Shown piece after piece: positions 12,265 through 23,974 of a stretch of DNA of 64,000 bases. The position numbers and the translations under genes are program-made. The DNA comes from Zoroaster sp. YZ-2022 (Eukaryota; Echinodermata; Asteroidea; Forcipulatida; Zoroasteridae). The DNA is taken from assembly GCA_029582265.1 (NCBI GenBank), contig CM055817.1, positions 61,939,152 to 62,003,151 of the forward strand, written 5' to 3'. The stretch's first letter is position 1. Every line of letters starts with the position of its first letter. Under the pieces are notes generated by a model. The model saw only the letters and a program-made list of their open reading frames with translations. It was not told the DNA's origin and made no database searches.

Positions 12265-13925
12265 TTTCGTAGCGAGAATAAAACCATTGTAAATATCGCA
12301 CCCCTCTTATACTTAAACAAAAAATCAGTCTCATCATAGCGAGAATAAAACCATTGTAAATCTCGCACCCTTATATTCAGACTCGCTCCCTTATACTTAA
12401 ACAACAAATCATTATTATCATAGTGAGAATAAAACCATTGTAAATCTCGCACCCTTATATTCAGACTCGCTCCCTTATACTTAAACAACAAATCATTATT
12501 ATCATAGTGAGAATAAAACCATTGTAAATCTCGCACCCTTATATTCAGACTCGCTCCCTTATACTTAAACAACAAATCATTATTATCATAGTGAGAATAA
12601 AACCATTGTAAATCTCGCACCCTTATATTCAGACTCGCTCCCTTATACTTAAACAACAAATCATTATTATCATAGTGAGAATAAAACCATTGTAAATCTC
12701 GCACCCTTATATTCAGACTCGCTCTCTTATACTTAAACAACAAATCATTATTATCATAGTGAGAATAAAACCATTGTAAATCTCGCACCCTTATATTCAG
12801 ACTCGCTCCCTTATACTTCAACAACAAATCATTATTATCATAGTGAGAATAAAACCATTGTAAATCTCGCACCCTTATATTCAGACTCGCTCCCTTATAC
12901 TTCAACAACAAATCATTATTATCATAGTGAGAATAAAACCATTGTAAATCTCGCACCCTTATATTCAGACTCGCTCCCTTATACTTAAACAACAAATCAT
13001 TATTATCATAGTGAGAATAAAACCATTGTAAATCTCGCACCCTTATATTCAGACTCGCTCCCTTATACTTCAACAACAAATCATTATTATCATAGTGAGA
13101 ATAAAACCATTGTAAATCTCGCACCCTTATATTCAGACTCGCTCCTTATACTTCAACAACAAATCATTATTATCATAGTGAGAATAAAACCATTGTAAAT
13201 CTCGCACCCTTATATTCAGACTCGCTCCCTTATACTTCAACAACAAATCATTATTATCATAGTGAGAATAAAACCATTGTAAATCTCGCACCCTTATATT
13301 CAGACTCGCTCCTTATACTTAAACAACAAATCATTATTATCATAGTGAGAATAAAACCATTGTAAATCTCGCACCCTTATATTCAGACTCGCTCCCTTAT
13401 ACTTCAACAACAAATCATTATTATCATAGTGAGAATAAAACCATTGTAAATCTCGCACCCTTATATTCAGACTCGCTCCCTTATACTTCAACAACAAATC
13501 ATTATTATCATAGTGAGAATAAAACCATTGTAAATCTCGCACCCTTATATTCAGACTCGCTCCCTTATACTTAAACAACAAATCATTATTATCATAGTGA
13601 GAATAAAACCATTGTAAATCTCGCACCCTTATATTCAGACTCGCTCCCTTATACTTAAACAACAAATCATTATTATCATAGTGAGAATAAAACCATTGTA
13701 AATCTCGCACCCTTATATTCAGACTCGCTACCTTATACTTAAACAACAAATCATTATTATCATAGTGAGAATAAAACCATTGTAAATCTCGCACCCTTAT
13801 ATTCAGACTCGCTCCCTTATACTTAAACAACAAATCATTATTATCATAGTGAGAATAAAACCATTGTAAATCTCGCACCCTTATATTCAGACTCGCTCCC
13901 TTATACTTCAACTAAAAATCAGTCT
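12265..13925. repeat. 84-base minisatellite, main array (about 19-20 copies)
   Basis: Highly homogeneous 84-base units (CTTATACTTAAACAACAAAT, then CATTATTATCATAGTGAGAA, ending CAGACTCGCTCC). The unit length is a multiple of three, so the minus strand stays open for hundreds of codons. That is a by-product of the period and not a gene. Two units near 13143 and 13311 have lost a C, which breaks the apparent frame. Confidence 0.95.
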
Positions 13926-13939
13926 CATCATAGCAAGGT

Positions 13940-14310
13940 TGGATACTTGTAATTTTAGTTTTTGAAATATACTCGACCACCTTTGTGGTATTTAGAGGGT
14001 CGGATACTTGTCATTTTAGTTTTGAAATATTCTCGACCCCCTTTGTCGTGTTTAGGGGGTCGGATACTTGTCATTTTAGTTTTGAAATATTCTCGACCCC
14101 CTTTGTCGTGTTTAGGGGGTCGGATACTTGTCATTTTAGTTTTTGAAATATTCTCGACCCCCTTTGTGGTGTTTAGGGGGTCGGATACTTGTCATTTTAG
14201 TTTTGAAATATTCTCGACCCCCTTTGTCGTGTTTAGGGGGTCGGATACTTGTCATTTTAGTTTTTGAAATATTCTCGACCCCCTTTGTCGTGTTTAGGGG
14301 GTCGCATTTA
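13940..14310. repeat. 60-base hairpin minisatellite, second array (about 6 copies)
   Basis: Six copies of the same 60/61-base unit as at 12105-12262, with the internal CGACCCCCT/AGGGGGTCG inverted repeat. The array ends about 90 bases before the splice acceptor of the terminal exon. The 84-base array is thus framed on both sides by the 60-base family. Confidence 0.9.
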
Positions 14311-14401
14311 AAATTGAATTATTATTATTGATTTTTTTGGCGTGGGGGAGTAATACATGTATACATAATGCCCTTTCCTCGTTATTTCTGCTTTGTTTCA
14401 G

Positions 14402-14435
14402 GGATGAAAATTCATCAGACCAGGAAAACGTATAA
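14402..14435 (+). CDS. Terminal exon of the BRCT/HMG-like gene
   Basis: The acceptor TTTGTTTCAG ends at 14401. Joining to the donor at 11649 gives an in-frame acidic tail DENSSDQENV followed by TAA (14433-14435). The match of phase and the immediate acidic tail (common in HMG-box proteins) support this as the real end of the gene. It implies a 2752-base intron filled with minisatellite. Confidence 0.55.
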
Positions 14436-14611
14436 CTCATTAAGTGCGTTTGCAAGTCTCTGGAACACACTGGAACCACGCTCCAATGCACACAGCGAAG
14501 TCCCGTGTAAAAGGAAGCGCGGTCTGACATTTGTACGCTGATGGACACAGCTTGTGGTCACCAATTTCTTCAACACTCTTTTCACCAACACTCCAGGAAG
14601 TTTGCAACACA

Positions 14612-14989
14612 ATGTCAGAGTCAGTACCGGTTGGACAAAATGTACAAATATTGGACGAGGAGTCTGGTGTGTGGAGGCTCGGAACATGTTTGCAAATTTT
14701 CAATGATGAGTACCGTGTTCATTACGACGGATGGTCAAAGAAGTTTGATGAGACCGTGACAATGAGTTGCGTCCGCTCACCTTGTCCCAAGCCTCAAAGC
14801 AAACGAACCAAACGCAAGCCATTTTGTTTCGGTGATGGTCAACATACATTCACCTCAACTATTAAACCAGCCTTCTTGGTGAAAGGCGACAATTTTTATT
14901 TTCGAATAAATGAACAAGTCTTAAAGGGAACCGTAAAGATAAATGACCCATTTAATGAAAGTGGAAGGAACATTAAGACAATGGCGTGA
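14612..14989 (+). pseudogene. Tudor/chromo-barrel-like reading frame
   Basis: From ATG 14612 the frame reads a small barrel-type domain: VGQNVQILDEESGVWRLGT, then RVHYDGWSKKFDETV. The pattern of W, then H/RYDGW, then K-FDE is typical of Tudor, MBT or chromo-barrel folds, which read methylated histones or DNA in the nucleus. A basic stretch (KPQSKRTKRKP) and a less clear C-terminal part follow. The frame ends in two stops at 14987-14992, where the next frame (14986-15876) takes over, so a frameshift there is likely. It starts only 180 bases after the end of the HMG-like gene and may be a separate gene or a relic of a shared mobile element. Confidence 0.55.
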
Positions 14990-15876
14990 TGAACGAAATC
15001 AAAGTATCTTACACTGACGTATGCGCCCCGTTAGAGAGTGATTGTACTCGTAGTAGGAGCTCTGCAAAAGCAGGAAAGAAAAGAAAACGGACATGTGAGA
15101 CGAGGCAGGTCAACTTTACTAAATACAAACGCTCGCGAACACGGTCTTCTCAAATCCAAGAGCCCGTGTACGTGCCCATGGTTAGCTCTGAACCTAAAGG
15201 ACAAATTTGCCAATAAGTCACGCAGTACATTCGCGGTGATGGCATAATCAGCTGTGGAGACTTCTTACACACAAATGAAATAAACGTGTTTCATTTTGTT
15301 AGCACCCTTACACTTGAACAGGACGGGAGGTGCAAGGCTTCTGGATATGTTGTCCGATTACTCAGTGCAAAAAATCTCCTCCAATCTGGGAAATTCAGCA
15401 CTTACTTGGACTAGCAACAATGCGCTTCCCCGCTTGTTAATTCTTACTGGCAAGAGCGAAAACACTTTACCCAACTAGCTGCAGAGGAACGGGTGAAAAC
15501 ATACAATGAGAAGAGCTCATGTGATGTAGAGCAACGAAGAGCGGTTCTGAGGAGGCAAATTCATAAGCACCTGAAGGCAGGATTAGATGGTAGAAAACGC
15601 CACATCAAGTTTTCTATACCGTACCACAATCGTGTTGATGCAGACATTTTTGGGCTACATATCGGAAATGGATACAGAGAAGAATTTTCACCTGAGAGTT
15701 TTGAAGAGCTGGATGGACTCTTGGGTGGGCAATGGGATTATAAAACAAAGAAGGACAGTAGAAAATATTCTTATGTTTCTCGTATCAGTTTCAGACTCTT
15801 ACCAAGTGCACAAGAGCTGGAGATAAACGCCCACATCGTTTCTAGTTCTTTGTTTGACTGGCATGAAAATTACTGA
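14986..15876 (+). pseudogene. Continuation with second HMG-like segment, internal stops
   Basis: One frame is open across this span except for TAA near 15214 and TAG near 15409. It encodes a basic linker (AGKKRKR, KYKRSRTRS), then a region with GIISCGDFLHTNEINVFHF, then YWQERKHFTQLAAEERVKTY, which has the W-x-x-x-x-x-x-x-L-A-x-E-E-R-x-x-Y spacing of an HMG helix 2-3. It closes with FRLLPSAQELEINAHIVSSS and ends at TGA 15874-15876. The identical frame on both sides of the stops argues for a decayed coding region. Family not recognised. Confidence 0.5.
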
Positions 15877-17948
15877 GTTGATACACTGCGTGGACTCATT
15901 TATGCAAACAGTCTGAATGACTGAAAAGTGATTACTGAGTTTGCCTTGAAACACATTTCTATATGCAGGGAACGATTTCGTTCAGAAATTTTGCATAGCA
16001 AACCTGCGATGCAAAAAATTATTTGGCATAGCAAAATAGTTTTTTTGTATAGCAATCTGTGAATTTTGTGTAGCAAATTTAAAAATGCTTAAAATTACAG
16101 TATGTAGTGTGCATAGGTAAAGGTGTTTTTTAAGGTGTTACTGTCGTTTGGTTCATAATAATAATGTCCAAATTTTACCAGAAATAATAATTTTGGTGTC
16201 CGGAAATTGAGCCACATGTGGTAAAAAAACTCACGTGTAACTATTTTCGCCAAATTGCATTCATTCATGAAAGTTAGTCCTCCGTCCATTTTCTTTTTTG
16301 TTTACATTATTATATCGATCGCTAAAACAGAGGCAATATCACGAAAACAAATTACCGACTGCGACATGTTCGGGTGCTTTTCAAAGTGAATTTCGCTGAG
16401 TGTAACGTTACTTTGTGGTATGATCAAGCTTGATTTTGATTATTAAAAATTTGTCAGGAAAATAAGTGGTTGAAAGCGTGATCATATTGTGTGCCGAAAT
16501 TATTCTAAATCTCACCACTACATATATAAATGAATGCTCATTTTGTTAATTTTCAAAAACTTGTATTATAAAACGAAGTTATTAACCATGGGCGGATCCA
16601 GAACATTTTTTAGGAGGGGCTGAGAATCAAAAACAATTATTTTTCAGTACTACAAAAATTACAATGAAATAATCAAAGGGAGAGAAAATTGTGTAAAATA
16701 CACTGGTCAACAATTTTTTTAAAGTTGTCTGCTTCGGAGATAAAATGTGCTATTTATTATGGATTATTTATTTTTTTGTTTAGGTTTTAAACAAGAGCAT
16801 ATAAATTTTATTCTTTTGAATTCATTCTTTTGGAAAAAAAGGTTTGATATTTTTTATGACGATTACAGAAAGAGCTGACGACACAGTGGCAATGTTTTTG
16901 TAGGCGATATACACTAGGAAACCTTACTCCATTTCACAAACAACTTGGCGTTTCCTATTCTGTATTCAGATATTCAACTGCTGTATTCAACCTTCCATAA
17001 TTCAACTACTTTTGTTTTGGCCTATTTAACTTTATGGGAACAAAGAGATGGGAGACGGAGAGTTTCAACATGGTTTAACAAATACGTTTTGCACCCTTCC
17101 CCGTTTGTTCAATGAAGGAAAACATTTCGTTGACTTGGTAATATTTATGTGGAATGAACTAAATGTATAATGCCTTTTTAATTTGTTTAATACAGTATAT
17201 AGGGCCTACTGGTATTTGAGATTGTCAATGAGCAAAATAATCACAAATAAATAAATTATTTTCTTGTGATTTTGAATTTTTTGTCCATACTTTATTTACA
17301 AGTTTGTCTCATAATCATTTAAGTCGTACTCTTTAGATATAAATGAACCATCTTGGCAAACAAACATCATTACATGAATTAGATCAACTTGTACATCCAT
17401 GATAAAAACGAAACAATTATATCCCCAATAACCCATTTGGTTTCTACATTCACTCTTGTCTGAAAGAATAATTAAAAACGGTTTAATGTATTATCTGCGA
17501 TTTTGTGCACGTTTATCATATCCATCAAAAGTAAGAAAACTTTGTTTTTAAAAATACCATTTTAGTTACGACCCTGCTGCGGTTGGTCCATGCATAGAGA
17601 AAGGACATGGCTGTTAACAACTTTCATATGCAATGAGAATTACTTATGTTCAATTACACTGTTCCCCATGGCCACCTATTAGCAGGACATTAAGTGGGGT
17701 TATAAATAGTGATCTGGTAACAGCCCATGTCTCTGCAGTATAAACCAAGTCTGGCGGTGTCCTTGGACCTACTGGCCACACCTACTGTGACCACACCGCA
17801 CACTCATTGGTTGAATACATATTGTGCACAAAGCAATGGCCCCATTCAACTGTGCACAAAAATAAAATGACTGAATTTGTCGTTGGGGTCCCAGTCATGT
17901 GAAAATGTTCAAAGAGAACTCACGACAATTGAAGTCTATAACTGTAGG
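15877..17948. other. Non-coding interval, no gene recognised
   Basis: AT-rich DNA with GCATAGCAAA-type short direct repeats near 15990-16080. No open frame with a domain is seen. GGGCGGATCCAGAA near 16590 resembles the end of hAT-type non-autonomous elements, but no partner end was found. Confidence 0.4.
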
Positions 17949-17956
17949 CTTTTAGA

Positions 17957-18317
17957 CAGCGGCGGCACCAGACCTGTTAAACTGAGGGGCGGGGCAGGCT
18001 TACATTTAAGGGGAGGAAACATTAATCATTAAAAGTTCCCAAGCTTGTAAAGATTCATAAATACACATTGCCGACGATGGAAAGTTTTTTTGTTTTTTTG
18101 TTTTTGGGGTTTTTTTTTGTGGGGGGGGGGGGGGGGGCTTTTTAATGATATGGATGAAATTGAGTTTATTATTTACAGCGCGAACATAATTGCATGAATG
18201 TGGGTTCAATGGTTTTGGGTTCAAGTCAATTTCGGCCATCGGGGAAAAATTGGGGGCAAAGAAAGTAACTGTGGGAATTTTTCCCCCTTGCCCCACCCCC
18301 CCGTAGCGCCGCCGCTG
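17957..18317. mobile_element. hAT-type MITE with 8-base target duplication
   Basis: A 361-base element begins CAGCGGCGGC and ends GCCGCCGCTG. It is flanked by perfect 8-base direct repeats CTTTTAGA (17949-17956 and 18318-18325). CAG...CTG ends with an 8-base duplication are the hallmark of hAT transposons. It carries no transposase; a long poly-G tract lies inside. The flanking sequence (AAAATGTTCAAAGAGAA to the left) also flanks the related copy at 54622, so the element sat inside an older repeat that was later copied. Confidence 0.9.
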
Positions 18318-18370
18318 CTTTTAGACACTTGCCGGTTACGAGCATAAACTTCAGCTTACTTCATTTAACA

Positions 18371-18862
18371 AGTCTGCTCTGGTCGTGACGATGTAGGCCT
18401 ATTATATGTCCCTGTAAATATTGTATCGCACGTGTTTTGTTAGTATTTCTCACGTGATTTCCCATATGTTACATCAGAGCATTGTTAAGGTATTATTCCC
18501 TTGTAGAATGAAAAACATACATTTGAGAATGACATTCTTCAAATCTAAGTTTTACATAAACTAAGCCTCGCTCATTAATTGAGGCGCTTAATTAGTGCTA
18601 AATCATATGATTTTGATAAATATTCTGAGAAATATTTTATAAAAACATGGGCGATACATCTTTAGGTCTTACAAGCTAAGATTTTGGGGACCTTTTCCGA
18701 TATAAATACAATCAATATTGCACCATCAAGTTCCCACCGAACTGGTCTATAGTTGTACCAATATTTTTTAATCTGAAAGCTACATATTGTTATTCAAGGC
18801 CAAGGTTTATGATCTCCTTGAAGGCCAGCTGAGGGTGGTCGTGTGCGAACGCATCTACCCCC
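18371..18862. repeat. Dispersed repeat family, copy 2 of 4
   Basis: Matches 8100-8560, 50770-51320 and 54927-55385. It begins in the right arm of the palindromic element (GGTCGTGACGATGTA) and runs to GCGAACGCATC. The order shared with the 54.6-55.4 kb region (hAT element, then this repeat) shows both came from one composite. Confidence 0.8.
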
Positions 18863-19554
18863 GCTGCGCTAGGATCCCCATCAGTATTTCCCCTATATAT
18901 TCCATGGTTTGTCAATAATTTACGATTAGGTTTTGGTTTGTACAGTATTTATAATAAATTTGCATTCATTATAACACAATTTTCATACAGATTATTACAT
19001 ACAGAAACTTAATTTCTTGTTTTCTGATTTTCATATTCCTATGCATAAAGCTGGTGGTCATTGCAGCAATCAGTGGTCACTACCATTAATAGATGAAATA
19101 AATCATTCAATTACAGGTTACCATCAGCAATGGCATATGATATACCTATAGAGGTTACAGGTTATTACTGCTTTGGATTGACCCAACACAGGGGGTATAA
19201 AAAGTGTGTCCATTGGGGATGGCTGTCGTTTCAGAATGGATGTTTTCTTTCCAAGTTAGAAAGGTCTAACTCGGATTCATAGGGTTAAATGGGAGAAATT
19301 CGTAATGTGTGAAAAAGCAGTATATACTGTACATGTACATGCATTAAAAAATGTCAAAAGCAAAACAACATTGATTTCCAAAACACAAGTACATGTACAC
19401 TAAACACCAATTGTTATGAAACCTCACATATTATTTTCTTGACTTTCTGTTCCTACCTCATGCCCATTTACTTTTATTTAGGCAATTCCCCCTCAAGGCA
19501 ATTAAGGTTTCAAGCACTTATAAGTGTACTCATCATTTTGTTTCTTTCTTAAAG
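18863..19554. other. Non-coding interval, no gene recognised
   Basis: AT-rich; nothing coding seen before the acceptor at about 19554. Confidence 0.4.
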
Positions 19555-21230
19555 AAATGAACGAAAGGAGTACCACTAAAGCTCGTGAAAAGGCTCGCCG
19601 TCAGCCCCAGTATTTGACCGTTATCATAATTGATGGTATGGATCAGGCAAAAACTGATGTTCCACACTTCATAAAGCGTGATAAAGGATCAGCACACTTA
19701 TGCAGACATCCTGTACATATAACAGGTATAAACATTTTCATAACCTGTTTTGTTCTGATGCACATTTTATGATTTTGCACGGATTAACTTCTTGGACAAA
19801 GATGATACTGTAATCTGCTGTTCAGTTATAGCAGTATTCAGTTTGAAATGTCAGGCCATATTTTTATTTTATGGATTGAGTCCAATACATGTAATATGTA
19901 TCTCATTCAAGGTTGGGTAAAGTTCATGTTTCTACAGTAGTTTTCTTCCCCGCGACATCTTTCGCACAGCAGTGCCCACAACTACAGGATAAGACTGTAT
20001 GACTGTACTATGAAAAAAAAAAACATTATTGTCAATCGATATTGAATATACATTTGAAAATAACATATTTGTGTTCTTGCAAATATAAACTCTCGTAACT
20101 TTTTCCATTCAAAAATAGGTGTCATAATGCACACTGATGCTCCATCGGGGAAGATACCTATGGTATTTCTAGATAACAAACACGTGCCTCACGATAGCAA
20201 CATGACCATGAATTGTCTTCTGAAGGTGCTTGTGATGCATAAGGACAAACTTGGACAAACCAAGTCAAAAACCCAACATTTTAAAGGTGGAATTGCGTTG
20301 AATACAGAGTTGTGTACAATGTTTGCAAGTCTTAAAATATCTCATTTCATAGGCCCATTAAGTTTATAGGAGTCTGCTTGTAATTACTGCACTCTTACTA
20401 GTTGTTTCCTGAAAACACAACTTCTTGTTATAGGTACCGGATACACCCAGCAGCTGGGCTCTGGATGAGCTTCAGTATTTGACAATCAACAAGGATGTTG
20501 AGCGGGCGGAGATTCCACATGCTACTCCTAATCAAAGAAAAGATGTCTAAGAAATACCCACAGGTAACTACATGTAGCTCTGTCTAATGAAAAAGAAAAT
20601 ACTAGATAGATTTGTTTACCTAACTTTGCGGTGATAATCAGTCTAATTAGGCTATTCCAGTACCCAATGTGCATCTATGACAGTTTAAAACCAGGGTAAA
20701 CTAATTAATGGATATTATTGTTTCTAATAATCCAATCCTAAAAATAACTGACGTTGTTTACCTATTTAAAAAGATTTATCGATCTTCTTTGAAATACATC
20801 AGAATACATTGTAACTTAAAGTACCAAATGAAAATTCCTCTGCAGTCCAGTAATAATTGTCAAAGACCATTTCAAGTGAATGACTTCCTATAAACAAAGT
20901 TTAATGTTGATTATGTGTTTACAGGTAACAATTGGAGCTCAAGGGAGACAAATTGACAGGAATGTGGAAGTACAAGAGACAAGGGATTCTGTGAGAGTGG
21001 GCCAACTGGCAGCAATCCATCTAGAGGGCAAGAAGAAACGCCCATATATTGGCAAGATCATAGGCAGAGAGGGGGATTAGTGTGACACTCCACTGGATGA
21101 AAGGCTCATGGTTGAAGCCCTGGAAGCCATGGAATGTAGGTACAGGGAGGAGTGTCACACCATACCTTGACATCATTTCTGTTAATTCAATCATTTTGTG
21201 GGGTTTTTATTTGACAGACAAGGGGGGCTA
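19555..21230 (+). pseudogene. Broken multi-exon DUF7869-like gene
   Basis: Four exon-like pieces lie in order. Exon A (19555-19725) reads VIIIDGMDQAKTDVPHFI and ends in a donor. Exon B (from 20119) joins in frame (ACA-G|GT) and reads VIMHTDAPSGKIP, then HDSNMTMNCLLKVL. Exon C (20435-about 20561) reads VPDTPSSWALDELQYL but has an in-frame TAA before its donor. Exon D (from 20925) reads VGQLAAIHLEGKKKRPYIGK and, after a frameshift near 21070, VTLHWMKGSWLKPWKPW. The DGMDQ-K-x-x-x-PHF and HDSNMT motifs match a protein family common in cnidarians and other invertebrates (DUF7869-like, transposase-like, function unproven). Part of the expected core after exon B (the segment preceding the usual MDN motif) is not found. 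Stops and a frameshift make it a pseudogene. Confidence 0.65.
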
Positions 21231-21489
21231 AACAAGGGCACTAGATCTGAGTTAAAGAGAACATAAATATTTAGAATTGAGATGCATCTATAAACTAAAA
21301 TGTACTAATGTAAGCATAGCCTACAATTTGTCGCAGTTTTCTAAGTGAGATCGCTCAAAATTAAAAATTAATTTTGTTGGCACAAATTGTAATTATGTTA
21401 TTAATGTATAAGGTATTCAATGATAGTGATACCTTTCTTTCAGGAAAGTATCAAGCCTTGAAATGCCTTAAATGTTATTTAGCTAAAAA

Positions 21490-22385
21490 GATTGCAGATC
21501 CTGTGTAAGTAGTAAGGAGAGGAGCAGGAGACACCCCGTTTGGTGGGGCTTTTGTGGGTCAAATTGAGTGGGGGCCAGTGGGTGAAATGTGGGGCAAATT
21601 GAGTGTGGAGGGGCCGGTGGGTGAAATGTGGGGAAATTGAGGTGGGGGTGGTGGGTGAAATGTGGGGAAAATTGAGGTGGGGGATGGTGGGTGAAATGTT
21701 GGGGAAATTGAGTGTGGGAGCCGATGGTGAAATGTGAGGTAAATGGAGGGTGGGACTTTTGTGTAGTAAGGAGAGGAGCAGGAGACTCCCCGTTTGGTGG
21801 GGCTTTTGTGGGTCAAATTGAGGTGGGGGCCGGTGGGTGAAATGTGGGGCAAATTGAGTGTGGAGGGGCCGGTGGGTGAAATGTGGGGAAATTGAGGTGG
21901 GGGTGGTGGGTGAAATGTAGTAAGGAGAGGAGCAGGAGACACCCCGTTTGGTGGGGCTTTTGTGGGGCAAATTGAGGTGGGGGCCGGTGGGTGAAATGTG
22001 GGGCAAATTGAGGGTGCGGGCCGGTGGTGCAAATGTGGAATTGAGGGTGGGGGCCGGTGGGTGAAATGTGGGGCAAATTGAGGGTGCGGGCCGGTGGTGC
22101 AAATGTGGAATTGAGGGTGGGAGCCGGTTGGGCAAATGTGGAATTGAGGGTGGGGGCCGGTGGGGCAAATGTGGAATTGAGGGTGGGAGCCGGTGGGGCA
22201 AATGTGGAATTGAGTGTGGAGGGGCCGGTGGGTGAAATGTGGGGAAATTGAGTGTGGAGGGGTGGTGGGTGAAATGTGGGGCAAATTGAGGTGGGGGGTG
22301 GTGGGTGAAATGTTGGGGAAATTGAGGGTGGGGTTTGGTAGGGAAATGTAGGGTAAATGGAGGGTGGGTCTTTTGTGTAGTTTAT
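21490..22385. repeat. G-rich minisatellite with higher-order structure
   Basis: A 35-40-base unit (GGGTGAAATGTGGGGCAAAT followed by TGAGGTGGGGGCCGGT) is repeated about 20 times, with G on the plus strand. A longer marker, GTAAGGAGAGGAGCAGGAGA, followed by a CCCGTTTGGTGGGGC-type segment, recurs near 21512, 21768 and 21919 and marks a higher-order repeat. Proline/histidine-rich open frames on the minus strand are only translations of this array. Confidence 0.95.
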
Positions 22386-23488
22386 GTTTTTTCATATTGG
22401 AACACATATTTCGTTGAACCCGTTAGTGTGTTCCTTTTCAGTAACATGATTCAGCGGTTTATAGTATAATACAATGAGATTTGTAATAAATTTCTTTAAA
22501 ACAAAACGAACGAGCAAACACGGAATAAAAAACATGTACATATTATAATTTATTTGTACTATTAAATTGAATTTAATGGATAGAATTAATCGTAATCTTA
22601 ATGGATAGAAATAATCATAAGTTGTTAGGTAAACAAAAGGACTACTAGAAATCTTAATGGATAGAATTACTCGTAAGTTGTGTAAATACCGTTCGTGTTG
22701 AGACAAGTTACGGCGATACTTCCACTCAAGTCCAATAACCATGTAATGTAACCTTTGGAAGCTGATTGTTTGTCCATTATGAAATAGTCCTGTATAAATT
22801 CTACAGCAAGCCTCATCTAGTTGGTTTTCCTTCCTCCATGGTTATACATGCACGCTTTGCATGGAAATAAACTCACCGAAATCAGATGGCGCGGGATCCA
22901 ACATGTTTCCGTGGGCCCCTCCATTGACGGCATTGTAATTTCCTCGATCCCTCTTACGCCATTATTTCTCTCGATCCCTCTTACCCAATTTGCAATAACA
23001 ATACATTAGAAAAATGTTGCTTCTTTTTCGAACGAAAAACACATTCGGACATTGTACCAAGATTTATACACGTACACAAACGATCGAGTTGCTATATGGC
23101 TACCCGAAACATTTAATCTTTGGATAAGACAAATTTGGCCATTGCGTCACGGACCCCCTTTGTTGACGAATCGATCGGTGGTCAGTCCTCTTTGTGTAAA
23201 GGATTTAGTCGTATAGTACTACCGGTACACGTTCACAGTTGGTTTTCGGGCTTAGAGTCGATTTTCCAATGCTGAATGAAACATCCCATGAACTTAATGT
23301 AAAGTTCGTGTTACTTTTAATGCTTCAACGTTTCAACAAATACAGTATTTTCTATAATAAAACTGACTGCGTCTTCATCCATTTAAAACATACAATACAA
23401 ATTTATCAAATGGTGATTATCAATAACATTTATAAAGAACAAAATTACAACGTATCAGCTAACTACGATTCTTTAAACAAAACAAACC
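22386..23488. other. Non-coding interval with a short repeat
   Basis: No gene recognised. AATCTTAATGGATAGAAT-type motifs occur three times between about 22575 and 22670. This lies between the minisatellite and the protease; a polymerase gene expected in a complete Polinton is not present here. Confidence 0.4.
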
Positions 23489-23974
23489 CTACTTGGTAAA
23501 AGAATCTTGATGTAACAAAGCCCTAGATATTTGGCGTATAATAAATTGTTCGTCATACACTTCTGTTTTAATACGAGGAAAGTGTTTCCTAATAAAGTTA
23601 TTTACATCCAAATCATTATCCATTGTATCCGACGAAAACAATTTGCTAATTTTGTTCATGCTCATTTCTCGGCATCGATGTAAAAGGAAGAAGATGACGT
23701 ACTGTCCACAGACGGTTGACAAAGGTCCCTGAAGACGGCGAGTGTTATAGATGGTGTATTTCGCATTCTTTTGAAGGAAATGTTCAATCTGCGGTACCTT
23801 GGGACGTAGTCCGTATGAGTCAAAATATTCACCCACACCATCTCGTGTAATGTAGATTGCCAACCAGTGTTCTCCTGGCTTATCAGCAGGGAGTAGTATG
23901 TATGCAGCATCTTGACCAGGTTTGTGGTGGTGGTGGTCTGCAGTGGTGGTGGAATTCGGAAGATTACACCTCAA
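23489..23974 (-). CDS. Polinton/Maverick adenain-like cysteine protease, 5' end damaged
   Basis: A minus-strand frame of 161 codons. Catalytic features of the adenovirus-type (Ulp1-like) maturation protease are visible in order: GEHWLAI (His), FDSYG (Asp and surroundings), and a CGQYV block containing the nucleophile Cys. In Polintons this enzyme is thought to cleave structural proteins; that is family knowledge. The body looks intact to the stop. The first 25-30 residues, including HHHHKPGQ, are unlikely to be original, because they lie inside an inverted repeat that joins the gene to a foreign tract. The orientation is opposite to the ATPase and integrase. Confidence 0.75.
   Translation of the reverse strand: MRCNLPNSTTTADHHHHKPGQDAAYILLPADKPGEHWLAIYITRDGVGEYFDSYGLRPKVPQIEHFLQKNAKYTIYNTRRLQGPLSTVCGQYVIFFLLHRCREMSMNKISKLFSSDTMDNDLDVNNFIRKHFPRIKTEVYDEQFIIRQISRALLHQDSFTK

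Noticed and set aside
12177..13911. Long repeat-protein reading frames on the minus strand
   Set aside because: They are translations of the 84-base minisatellite; single-base losses break the frame without any sign of selection, and the array sits in an intron.
21479..22407. Proline/histidine-rich, collagen-like minus-strand frames
   Set aside because: Translation of the G-rich minisatellite; all three frames give similar low-complexity sequence.
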